DNA of 57,815 bases from a virus, in IMG/VR virus record IMGVR_UViG_3300044616_001261, positions 1-57,815 of that record, one strand, 5' to 3'. The translations under genes and the position numbers were made by a program. The notes beneath the pieces are model-generated. The model made no database searches. It had not been told where the DNA came from and saw only the letters and a program-made list of their open reading frames with translations. Shown here piece by piece: positions 51,558 to 57,815 of this stretch (within the stretch, counting starts at the first letter, position 1; every line of letters begins with the position of its first letter).

Positions 51558-52154
51558 CTATTTTTTTAATTCATATTCATATGTACAAATAATATCCAAA
51601 TAATCCTCATTAACTTCAAACCATAATTGATTTGACATTGATTTATGAATAAAAAATTTATTGTCTTTTGATTTGTATCCTGAAAACATTCCTTTTTTTC
51701 CAAATTTTTCAATCCACTCAATATTTTTAAAATCAATCTTTGATTTTATTAAAGAACCCCATTTAACAATATGTTTATTAGATGTTTCATATGTTAAACA
51801 TACCAAATATTTTTCAAATGATTCATCTCTTTTTTGTATTTCTTTATTTATTTCATCAATAGTTTTACAAGTTGTTAATCTATATGATGAAAGTTTAAAT
51901 GTGTTTTTATTTTTACTTTTAATTTTGACCGCCTTTAATGAATTTGGTTCTCCCATAATATTCATATCAAAACCAGACTTATGAGAACCAGATTTCCATA
52001 AAGAATCTCTACCACATCTTTCTTCTGCTTTGTCTGCGGTTATTTCCATAATTTCACCTTTTATATTAGTTTTACCTCTAGACCATTTATAAGTCTCAAT
52101 AGTTTCATCTAATAATGCGTTAGAAAATTCTCTTAATTTTTCTTCTTGGTTCAT
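51558..52154 (-). CDS. Possible type II restriction endonuclease partner of the methyltransferase
   Basis: 198 residues, no named family found by eye. The N-terminal helix and IKGEIMEITADKAEERCG resemble the helix with a catalytic Glu that precedes PD-(D/E)XK cores; SHKSGFDMNIMG then SLKAVKIKSKN could supply Asp and Lys but the expected acidic residue before the Lys is not evident. C-terminal strands (KYLVCLTYETSNKHIVKWGS, MFSGYKSKDNKFFIHKS) are typical of REases. Its place two bases before a methylase gene is the main argument. Could equally be a nuclease inhibitor or unrelated protein. Confidence 0.45.
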   Translation of the reverse strand: MNQEEKLREFSNALLDETIETYKWSRGKTNIKGEIMEITADKAEERCGRDSLWKSGSHKSGFDMNIMGEPNSLKAVKIKSKNKNTFKLSSYRLTTCKTIDEINKEIQKRDESFEKYLVCLTYETSNKHIVKWGSLIKSKIDFKNIEWIEKFGKKGMFSGYKSKDNKFFIHKSMSNQLWFEVNEDYLDIICTYEYELKK

Positions 52155-52468
52155 TACTTAATTCTACTTTCTTCAAAGAACTCAATTATGGTGTTCAATG
52201 CCCATACAGAACCGGCGGTAACCATCCCGTCAAAAAATAAATGTAAAAACCAAACAGTTTCAAAATATTGAACTGATAAACTACCTAATGTTAACGACAT
52301 AAAAAATCCAACCCATGTGGAAGTACACAACGTACAACTAATCAGGTCTCCAAAAAATTTGGAGTGTTTCTTTATCCATGTTCTTTGATTTTCAAAAATT
52401 GCTCCCCATACTAAAATTGAGGTCATTCCATAAGCCGCTAATACCCAAAATAATAATATCATAATCAT
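52154..52468 (-). CDS. DUF1360-like membrane protein
   Basis: 104 residues with three hydrophobic segments: ~3-25 (ILLFWVLAAYGMTSILVWG), ~48-66 (CTSTWVGFFMSLTLGSL) and ~72-92 (FLHLFFDGMVTAGSVWAL). The hallmark is FFGDLISCTLCTSTWVGFF: in DUF1360 proteins the Cys-x-x-Cys and Trp-x-G sit at a membrane boundary. Function of the family is unknown; members occur in Bacillus phage SPbeta and other large phages. Starts one base into the upstream gap and shares its stop base with the start of the next gene (52154). Confidence 0.72.
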   Translation of the reverse strand: MIMILLFWVLAAYGMTSILVWGAIFENQRTWIKKHSKFFGDLISCTLCTSTWVGFFMSLTLGSLSVQYFETVWFLHLFFDGMVTAGSVWALNTIIEFFEESRIK

Positions 52469-52528
52469 TTTTATTTATAATTAAAATATAAATAAAAGAT
52501 TCAATAAAAAGAAATATATTGCCGGAAA

Positions 52529-53056
52529 TTATTCATCGTAAAGTGAACCTAAGTCACTATTTTTCATAAATCTACCACGACCCATATTATTAATTGAGTT
52601 GGATATTTTATTCAAATCTTCTTTTAATTTTTCATTCTCTTTTGTTAATCTGTTTATTTCTTCCATATTAACAACTTCTTTTACAACCTCAACAATTTTT
52701 TCTACAGGAACTTCTTTTATAACTTCTTTCACAACAGTTTTAGTTTTCCCTTCTTTTTTAACTTCCACTTCTTTTACAACTTCAACAATTTTTTCCACTA
52801 CAATCTCTTTAATAACTTCCTTAATCACCTCCACCGGTACTTCAACAATTTTATCAACCTCTTTAATTACTTCAACTTCTTTAATTACTTCAACCGTTTC
52901 TTTTATTCTATTACCATATGGTGTTTCCCCATATTTCAACAAAGAAAACCCTCTTGCGAAGGTTTCTTTTGCTAATTTATCTATGTTGTCTATGTTATTT
53001 AATTCACAATATTGAATAAACTCACTATCCAAGATTAACGTGCTCTTCGGTTTCAT
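52529..53056 (-). CDS. Val-Lys-Glu repeat rod protein
   Basis: 175 residues. A small N-terminal domain (STLILDSEFIQYCELNNIDN, LAKETFARGFSLLKYG), a rod of repeats EVIKEVEVIKEV, KIVEVPVEVIKEVIKEIVVE and EKIVEVVKEV at ~52-133, and a C-terminal coiled coil (INRLTKENEKLKEDLNKISN) with basic end RGRFMKNSD. The VEV-IKEV pattern is common in phage proteins that precede coiled coils. Overlaps SbcD by 32 bases, so it is co-translated with the recombination nuclease. Possibly a scaffold or DNA-complex tether; function unknown. Confidence 0.72.
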   Translation of the reverse strand: MKPKSTLILDSEFIQYCELNNIDNIDKLAKETFARGFSLLKYGETPYGNRIKETVEVIKEVEVIKEVDKIVEVPVEVIKEVIKEIVVEKIVEVVKEVEVKKEGKTKTVVKEVIKEVPVEKIVEVVKEVVNMEEINRLTKENEKLKEDLNKISNSINNMGRGRFMKNSDLGSLYDE

Positions 53057-53843
53057 TTTCTATATCTTTGATATCGTTTATTCTAAAGTGTAAGAAGGGT
53101 TGTTCATTTGGTAAATCATGAAATGTATATTCATTTGTTTCAACATCGTATATTCCATACCCGTGATGTTTTACCGTCTCACCAAAATTTTGTTGTATGA
53201 GACTACCAACCATAATTGCATGACCTCCGTTTGGTAATGTGAATTGTTGTCTCTTGTGAATATCTCCACATAATAATAAATCCAAATCAACAAAGTTTAA
53301 TTGGTCATAGGCATCTTCAAACTCATAACCTAAATCGGTTGACAATCCCATAATTGGTCCGTGAAATAAACCAACAGTTATTTTGGTCTCGTCTTTCGTA
53401 AATTCGGGACGTGAGTTATGTTGATATAGTGAATACACTACCCATTGTATATTTTCATCTATATAATCACCACTATCTTTATAATAAGCAATATTTTCAT
53501 TATCTAATAAATCTACCACAGGGCTAATACTATCTAATCGTTGTGTATTATTCTCTAAGAAATCATGATTACCCGGTATAATTACTACATTACCCAAATG
53601 AGATAATTCTCTAAGAAACCAACTTGTTAACATCAGTTGTTCATTTGATATATTAATCTTTTGATGTGCGATATCTCCAGCAACAACGATTCTTATATTA
53701 TCCCAAGTTAATCCTTCTTCAACCCAATTCCAATGATGAACTCGTAATTCACTTAATAACTTTTCAAATTGTTCTTTATACAAATCATGCATTTGAATTG
53801 TACGAATATGTAAGTCGGCAATGTGTATTATTTTCTTGACCAT
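53025..53843 (-). CDS. SbcD/Mre11-like nuclease (T4 gp47-type)
   Basis: 272 residues. Metallophosphoesterase motifs in order: D10-x-H12 (IADLHIR), GD (VVAGDIAHQ), GNHD (IIPGNHDFLE), FHG (VGLFHGPI) and GDIHKRQ. Lacks the long C-terminal capping domain of bacterial SbcD, as T4 gp47 does. It partners the SbcC-like gene downstream; the two are separated by four genes instead of adjacent. Overlaps the PD-(D/E)XK nuclease by 16 bases upstream and the rod-protein gene by 32 downstream. Confidence 0.9.
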   Translation of the reverse strand: MVKKIIHIADLHIRTIQMHDLYKEQFEKLLSELRVHHWNWVEEGLTWDNIRIVVAGDIAHQKINISNEQLMLTSWFLRELSHLGNVVIIPGNHDFLENNTQRLDSISPVVDLLDNENIAYYKDSGDYIDENIQWVVYSLYQHNSRPEFTKDETKITVGLFHGPIMGLSTDLGYEFEDAYDQLNFVDLDLLLCGDIHKRQQFTLPNGGHAIMVGSLIQQNFGETVKHHGYGIYDVETNEYTFHDLPNEQPFLHFRINDIKDIENETEEHVNLG

Positions 53844-54697
53844 CTTGAAATGTATTTTGATAAATCCATAGTAAGGATTGCGTTATTAATTTGTGGGGGA
53901 ACTTTATATTCAACAAATGTTGCGTCATCTTTTAATAAAACAACAACATTACCTAATAATTTAATATCTTGGTATTTTGTTCCTTCTAACATTTTACGTA
54001 ACAATCTTCCATATAATGGTAATTGTAAATAGTAATGACCTAGTGCATTATCGTGATAATTGTTGAATGGTGGATATAGTTTACCAGTATAATGATGTAC
54101 CTCAAAATTCTTAGGTTGGTTTGTTTTCCAATCTGTAATAACAAATCCAAATCCATCTTTCTCTTTGTTTTGCATCAACCATACTTTATCAGGTTGTCCT
54201 GTGTATTGTTCAGTTGGGTCACCTAATACAATCTCCGTATCTAATAATATCCCGCCTCTTTCTAACATTAAATCAAGAAATTGTTTGCCGGCACTAATCA
54301 TATTATCACTCTTACGTTGTTGTTCTTCATTGATAGTGAATATAGGTTGTCTAACTTCTTTGTAGTTATCAAAACGACCAATCAATTCAGATTCCAATTC
54401 AAAGTGAACACGACTACCCATATTTGTTGATAGGTCACCAGCTTGTCTCCATTCAGCAAGTAATTGAGCTTGACCTTCAGGGTCACCTTTGGACATCTTT
54501 AGTGCCATACCTTCAGCATCAAATGGTTTATGAAATTTCTTAACGATTTTAGATACTGATGGAAAGTTCTTTTTTATTTCACCATCAACATCTTTCATAT
54601 AGTAAATGTGTTCTTCTTCTATAAATGTTAATTCTAATTCTTTTCTTCTTTTTTCTAATAAATCATTAATTTCTAACGATACGTCTTTTAAATTCAT
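53828..54697 (-). CDS. PD-(D/E)XK nuclease, RecB/Cas4-like
   Basis: 289 residues. The catalytic core is readable: conserved His in GSRVHFELE (~118), GQPDKVWL (~190, Asp), FVITDWKTNQ (Asp-x-Lys), and the QxxxY motif LQLPLYGRLL near 245. This is the arrangement of the RecB/AddB-type nucleases called exonucleases or PDDEXK_1 in phages. N-terminal FIEEEHIYYMKDVDGEI and SVSKIV are family features. Between SbcD and primase, it likely degrades or resects DNA in replication or packaging. Three bases downstream of the primase stop. Confidence 0.85.
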   Translation of the reverse strand: MNLKDVSLEINDLLEKRRKELELTFIEEEHIYYMKDVDGEIKKNFPSVSKIVKKFHKPFDAEGMALKMSKGDPEGQAQLLAEWRQAGDLSTNMGSRVHFELESELIGRFDNYKEVRQPIFTINEEQQRKSDNMISAGKQFLDLMLERGGILLDTEIVLGDPTEQYTGQPDKVWLMQNKEKDGFGFVITDWKTNQPKNFEVHHYTGKLYPPFNNYHDNALGHYYLQLPLYGRLLRKMLEGTKYQDIKLLGNVVVLLKDDATFVEYKVPPQINNAILTMDLSKYISRWSRK

Positions 54698-54699
54698 TT

Positions 54700-55644
54700 T
54701 TATTCTATTTGTTTCATTTTATATTCATTTAAGTTTCCCTGTAAATCGGCAATATCTTTATCTCCCTCCAATTTAATACTCCACACCTTACCCATCAACT
54801 TACCACAATTTAATTTATGATATAATTTTTCTTGATCGCCATATGCGTCAGGGTCTAATACTATAATTATTTTTTTTGCCTTTTCATAAAGTGTCATAAA
54901 TAAATGTTCACTCATAAATTTTCCTAACATTGGTATTGCGTTTGGTATAAAAATACTATCAAATGCACCTTCAACGATATAGACGGGTTTAGTCCAATCA
55001 ATTAAATATTCATTGAATATTATAAGTTCCTTTTGTGCTTCAGGATTTTTATATTTAAATTTTGTTTTCATTAAATAAGACCTAGCAATAAAATAATTTA
55101 ATCTATTATTTTCATCATATGAAGGAATTATTATTCTATTCTCATATAATCCTGTTGCACAAAAACCAATGTTATATATTTGTAACATCAAATCAGTGAT
55201 GTTTCTATTTTTAATATAATTGTACGCCTGTTTATATCCAGGTGTCAATTTCATTCCAAATGAGGCATCTTTAAATGAAACAAATTCTTTAGGTAATTTA
55301 ACTGGTTTATACGTTCTTTTTGATATATCTTCATCATCTTCAGGTTTCAATAAAAGATATTTCTTTAATTGCCTTGGATTACCAAATTTCTTAATTAATT
55401 TAAATACTGAACCGTGTGTTCCATGTGTTTCAGCACATACCCAACATTTATAAACACCATATTTGTAATTGACTTCAAGATTTCCTTTCCCATCACCGTG
55501 GTCTAACCCTTTTATCTCATGTGAACATATTGGGCAATCAAAAGATACTTGGTGTCTATAGTCATTGTGATTCTTATAGTCACCAAACATATCCTCTAAA
55601 ATCTCAAATACCGCGGAATAGTCAACTTCTTCTTGGGTGCTCAT
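54700..55644 (-). CDS. DNA primase, zinc ribbon plus Toprim (T4 gp61-type)
   Basis: 314 residues. Zinc-binding site: C37PIC40 and C67WVC70 (FDCPIC, YKCWVC), with the template-binding GxGSVFKLIKKF helix. Toprim: PVYIVEGAFDSIFI (~218) holds the catalytic Glu and IIIVLDPDAYGDQ (~256) the Asp-x-Asp. The compact size matches phage primases without the fused helicase. IENR-like YENRIIIPSYDENNRLNYF is the usual linking strand. Makes RNA primers for lagging-strand synthesis. Preceded by the 168-base gap with the two-hairpin element. Confidence 0.9.
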   Translation of the reverse strand: MSTQEEVDYSAVFEILEDMFGDYKNHNDYRHQVSFDCPICSHEIKGLDHGDGKGNLEVNYKYGVYKCWVCAETHGTHGSVFKLIKKFGNPRQLKKYLLLKPEDDEDISKRTYKPVKLPKEFVSFKDASFGMKLTPGYKQAYNYIKNRNITDLMLQIYNIGFCATGLYENRIIIPSYDENNRLNYFIARSYLMKTKFKYKNPEAQKELIIFNEYLIDWTKPVYIVEGAFDSIFIPNAIPMLGKFMSEHLFMTLYEKAKKIIIVLDPDAYGDQEKLYHKLNCGKLMGKVWSIKLEGDKDIADLQGNLNEYKMKQIE

Positions 55645-55688
55645 TTAGATAAAATACAAAAAATAAACGATAATAAAAAATAGTGAGC

Positions 55689-55758
55689 AAAAAATTGGGG
55701 CGAGAACACCACCTCTCGCCCCTCCAACCAAACCTGTATTTCTACAGGTCCCGTCCTA
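55689..55758 (-). ncRNA. Candidate two-hairpin small RNA
   Basis: Minus-strand order: promoter-like TATATTTATTAATAGG (55773 side), a purine-rich GGACGGG, hairpin 1 ACCTGTA-GAAA-TACAGGT (55732-55749) with a GNRA tetraloop, a short linker TTGGTTGGA, then the GC-rich terminator hairpin and U-run. The ~65-base element is GC-rich in an otherwise very AT-rich genome. It could be an independent sRNA, a riboswitch-like leader of the primase gene, or only a decorated terminator. Confidence 0.35.
55692..55722 (-). terminator. GC-rich terminator hairpin
   Basis: A 9-bp stem GGGGCGAGA / TCTCGCCCC (55697-55722) with an eight-base loop. On the minus strand the stem is followed by AATTTTTT, so it is an efficient-looking intrinsic terminator for the UDP-glucose dehydrogenase transcript or for a small RNA. 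Confidence 0.75.
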
Positions 55759-55812
55759 TTAATAAATATAGGTAAGTTATTTTCAAAAGTAAAATATTAG
55801 TTGCCCAATATT

Positions 55813-56637
55813 TTATACTACCGCCCTACCTTTCATATTTTCCCAATCCCTATTAACTCTTACAGTGTTATTAGTGTCATTTGTGGATTTTAAAACATTA
55901 TTTAAGGTACCTAATTGATTTGATAATGATATTAACGCAGATAAATCTTTTGGAAAACAATGACCTCCAAAACCATAATCACCATCATGACCAGGTACTG
56001 ACCAATGTGAATGACCTAATCTTTCATCGTGAATTGCGTATTCAACTACTTTATCGTAGTCAATATTCAGTTTTTCACATAGTTGGTATATCTCATTTGC
56101 AAAAGATACTTTAACCGATAAGAAAGTATTAATAAGGTACTTTACCATTTCAGCATGTGTTGAATCTGTTTTAATGATTTCCGCCTTAGGAAAAACCTTA
56201 CTGAATACTTGTTTTAGTTTAGTTGTCGCAGTCCTCGGTCCTCCTAATATTATTCTATTTTGATTTTCGTAATCATCAATTGCATTACGTTCCGTTAAAA
56301 ATTCAGGATTAAAAGCAATCGTAATATTCTCATATTTTGAGTTTAATCCATCTGTGGTACCAGGCGTTATTGTTGATTTAATAACAACAATTTTATTTTT
56401 TGAGGTGTCGTTAATTTTTTTAATTACTCCTTCAACAATATCAATATTACAACTACCGTCTTGATTCATCGGTGTTGGTAGACATACAAATATAACTTCT
56501 GATTTTTCAATTAAATCAGTTTCAGATGAATTACTTTTAGTTTCATCTAAATCGTATGTTAAAACATTATAATAATTTTTAAACTTTTGGTATATTGCGT
56601 TACCAACAAATCCTTGTCCTATTATTCCAATAATCAT
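55813..56637 (-). CDS. UDP-glucose/GDP-mannose 6-dehydrogenase-like, lacking C-terminal domain
   Basis: 274 residues against about 430 in full-length enzymes. Rossmann motif GIIGQGFVGNAI (4-15), substrate-channel VIKSTITPGTTD, FNPEFLTERNA (109-119), the conserved helix MVKYLINTFLSVKVSFANE (Lys166), and the catalytic Cys227 in GFGGHCFPKD. The sequence stops shortly after the central helix, so the UDP-binding C-terminal domain is missing. The enzyme normally oxidises UDP-glucose to UDP-glucuronate with NAD. All catalytic residues survive, so it may be active on another substrate or depend on a partner. Two bases from the RuvC-like gene. Confidence 0.88.
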   Translation of the reverse strand: MIIGIIGQGFVGNAIYQKFKNYYNVLTYDLDETKSNSSETDLIEKSEVIFVCLPTPMNQDGSCNIDIVEGVIKKINDTSKNKIVVIKSTITPGTTDGLNSKYENITIAFNPEFLTERNAIDDYENQNRIILGGPRTATTKLKQVFSKVFPKAEIIKTDSTHAEMVKYLINTFLSVKVSFANEIYQLCEKLNIDYDKVVEYAIHDERLGHSHWSVPGHDGDYGFGGHCFPKDLSALISLSNQLGTLNNVLKSTNDTNNTVRVNRDWENMKGRAVV

Positions 56638-56638
56638 T

Positions 56639-57250
56639 TTATGCAGTTTGTTTGTTCATGTTTACATATCCGATAACACAACATGCAGCATCTGCCATAT
56701 CGTAGTTCTCTTTTTTAAGGTTACCTGTTTTTCCATATAACCAATTAACATCGGGACATACACTATTAACGTGTTCCCAAATAACATGTTTCTTATCAAT
56801 ATCTTTTGGGTACCCACCGAATAAAACATTACGTCCTTTATCATTTGGACCAACCAAATCGGGAAATGCAAATTTTCTTGAGTTGTACGTTGAGATAAAC
56901 GTTGGTAACACTCCTAATACATCGTAACAATTCTTTAAAATTAAAGTGTTATAACGTAATAACGTTCCGATAGTGTAAATGTTATTTGATTGTAATAAAG
57001 GTTCCTCAATGACGACACGGAGAATTCCCATGTCTTTATAACCCTCTAAATGTTTTTTAAACGCATCCGCTTTTTTAATCAACTCTTCAATCTTATCTAC
57101 AGGTTGAGGTTTTATTTTAGGGGAAAAATGAGTTAGTTCTAATAATTTAGAACCTGATATATCAAATAAGGCAAATCCAATAACTTTAGTACTGATATCA
57201 AGACCTAAAATTTTAGGTGTATTTTTTAATTTAATTAACTTGTCATTCAT
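56639..57250 (-). CDS. RuvC-like Holliday junction resolvase (RNase H fold)
   Basis: 203 residues. RNase H-fold signature: KILGLDISTKVIGFALFD (Asp18), LRVVIEEPLL (Glu ~86), and NYDMADAACCVIGYV (~184) for the C-terminal acidic residues. This matches phage RuvC-like resolvases that debranch DNA before packaging, here in place of T4 endonuclease VII. The internal segment FISTYNSRKFAFPDLVGPND may bind DNA. Overlaps the homing endonuclease gene upstream by 8 bases, so the endonuclease may have inserted at the junction. Confidence 0.8.
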   Translation of the reverse strand: MNDKLIKLKNTPKILGLDISTKVIGFALFDISGSKLLELTHFSPKIKPQPVDKIEELIKKADAFKKHLEGYKDMGILRVVIEEPLLQSNNIYTIGTLLRYNTLILKNCYDVLGVLPTFISTYNSRKFAFPDLVGPNDKGRNVLFGGYPKDIDKKHVIWEHVNSVCPDVNWLYGKTGNLKKENYDMADAACCVIGYVNMNKQTA

Positions 57251-57815
57251 AATATTTCCATTTATATCCGGCCGCTGTTTTTATTTTACCTAAACAACAT
57301 TCACCAATGTGATTATTTTTATACTCTTTTTTTGCTTCCGAAATTGATTCCCATATTTTTATTTTTTTACCATCCAAGGTTAACTGTATGATTTTTCTTT
57401 TTTGATGTGAATGGGAATTTGATATTTTTTTACCATACTCTTCGTCATATTTTCTTCCTTTATTTGGTGAAACTCTACCCTTCGTAGATAAAGATAGATT
57501 TTTTCTGTGTAAAAGTGAACGCTCTTTTCCATTATTTAAATGTGGAATTGGTTTACCTTTTTTTGCCAATGAAATATTTTTTTTTGTTTCCTCAGATCTT
57601 TTTTTTCCCTTATTATTTTCTGAAATTCTTTTTAATTGTTCGGGTGTCCATTTTCTTCCTAACGCACTTGGTGGATTTTCTCCTCCTTCTGATATATTTG
57701 TTAATTTACAACCAATAGATTTATAATATGAAATATAATGTTTTTCCCAAAATTCCCAATTACATTCATCAACTTCATCTATTATTAATAATTCTGGTTT
57801 GTTATTATTTTCTAG
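57243..57815 (-). CDS. GIY-YIG homing endonuclease, 5' end outside window
   Basis: The frame is open to the right edge, so the N-terminal GIY-YIG strands are not seen and the apparent TTG/ATG at 57569 is internal. Visible features: DEVDECNWEFWEKHYISYYK with the catalytic-region Glu and CKLTNISEGGENPPS, typical for Seg-type enzymes; three NUMOD3-like DNA-binding blocks (GRKWTPEQLKRISENNKGKK, SLAKKGK, HRKNLSLSTKGRV); and a NUMOD1-like end IIQLTLDGKKIKIWESISEA. Such selfish endonucleases cut related phages to spread. Ending at 57243 with eight bases of overlap with the RuvC-like gene. Confidence 0.8.
   Translation of the reverse strand, partial: LENNNKPELLIIDEVDECNWEFWEKHYISYYKSIGCKLTNISEGGENPPSALGRKWTPEQLKRISENNKGKKRSEETKKNISLAKKGKPIPHLNNGKERSLLHRKNLSLSTKGRVSPNKGRKYDEEYGKKISNSHSHQKRKIIQLTLDGKKIKIWESISEAKKEYKNNHIGECCLGKIKTAAGYKWKYYE

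Noticed and set aside
55732-55749. Hammerhead or guanidine-type ribozyme/riboswitch from the GAAA hairpin
   Set aside because: CUGAUGA core and ACGR loops are absent; only a tetraloop hairpin is present.
1-57815. tRNA genes, integrase or attachment sites
   Set aside because: Looked for cloverleaf-like intergenic segments and tyrosine/serine recombinase motifs; none seen. The few gaps are short and A/T-rich.

Overview
The window is part of the genome of a large, AT-rich tailed dsDNA phage (Caudoviricetes), probably infecting a member of the Bacteroidota. Phage identity rests on the fibre genes, an SbcC/SbcD (T4 gp46/gp47-type) pair, a primase with zinc ribbon and Toprim, a RuvC-like resolvase, a GIY-YIG homing endonuclease and a lysis-like cluster. 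No host housekeeping operon is present. The host guess rests on four things: a group-1/2-type sigma-70 resembling Bacteroidota RpoD, a small Hc1-type histone-like protein, a C-terminal tail motif common in Bacteroidota proteins, and a signal peptide ending SYSQ. Almost all genes lie on the minus strand, tightly packed with ATGA, TAATG and short overlaps; only about 1-1034 and 37196-37986 run on the plus strand. No gap exceeds 300 bases.

Layout. 1-1034 (+): the end of an SGNH-type hydrolase and a lone thiamine-diphosphate PYR domain. 1063-13316 (-): a glycan/small-molecule modification cassette with an SGNH hydrolase, a GT-B-like transferase, two twitch-type radical SAM enzymes (one fused behind two LamG-like domains), a free LamG-like protein, two beta-1,4-galactosyltransferase-like (GT7) enzymes each carrying a LamG-like domain, a GT2/GT92-like transferase and a class I methyltransferase. 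13341-33626 (-): the virion-fibre region, with three tandem LamG proteins, a C1q-like fibre tip, short fibre proteins, four long fibres with Gly-Thr-Ser/Gly-Ser-Ser collagen-like tracts, and three mucin-like Pro/Thr repeat proteins.

33705-47577: glutaredoxin, thioredoxin, AAA+ ATPase, NusG, Dam-type methylase, small conserved phage proteins, the histone-like protein, a probable amidase, a coiled-coil membrane protein, the sigma factor and spanin-like membrane proteins. 47631-57815: ClpP, SbcC, an adenine/cytosine methyltransferase beside a possible restriction nuclease, DUF1360-like protein, SbcD, a PD-(D/E)XK nuclease, primase, truncated UDP-glucose dehydrogenase, RuvC-like protein and a homing endonuclease cut by the window edge.

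Working hypothesis (inference): the left-hand cassette builds and attaches sugars or other groups to Ser/Thr-rich fibres or to the host envelope, with LamG domains common to enzymes and fibres providing targeting. Phage sigma factor, NusG and a recurrent AA(C/G)TATTTAT element close to start codons suggest phage-controlled expression of structural genes. A compact GC-rich two-hairpin element at 55692-55754 may be a small RNA or a structured terminator.
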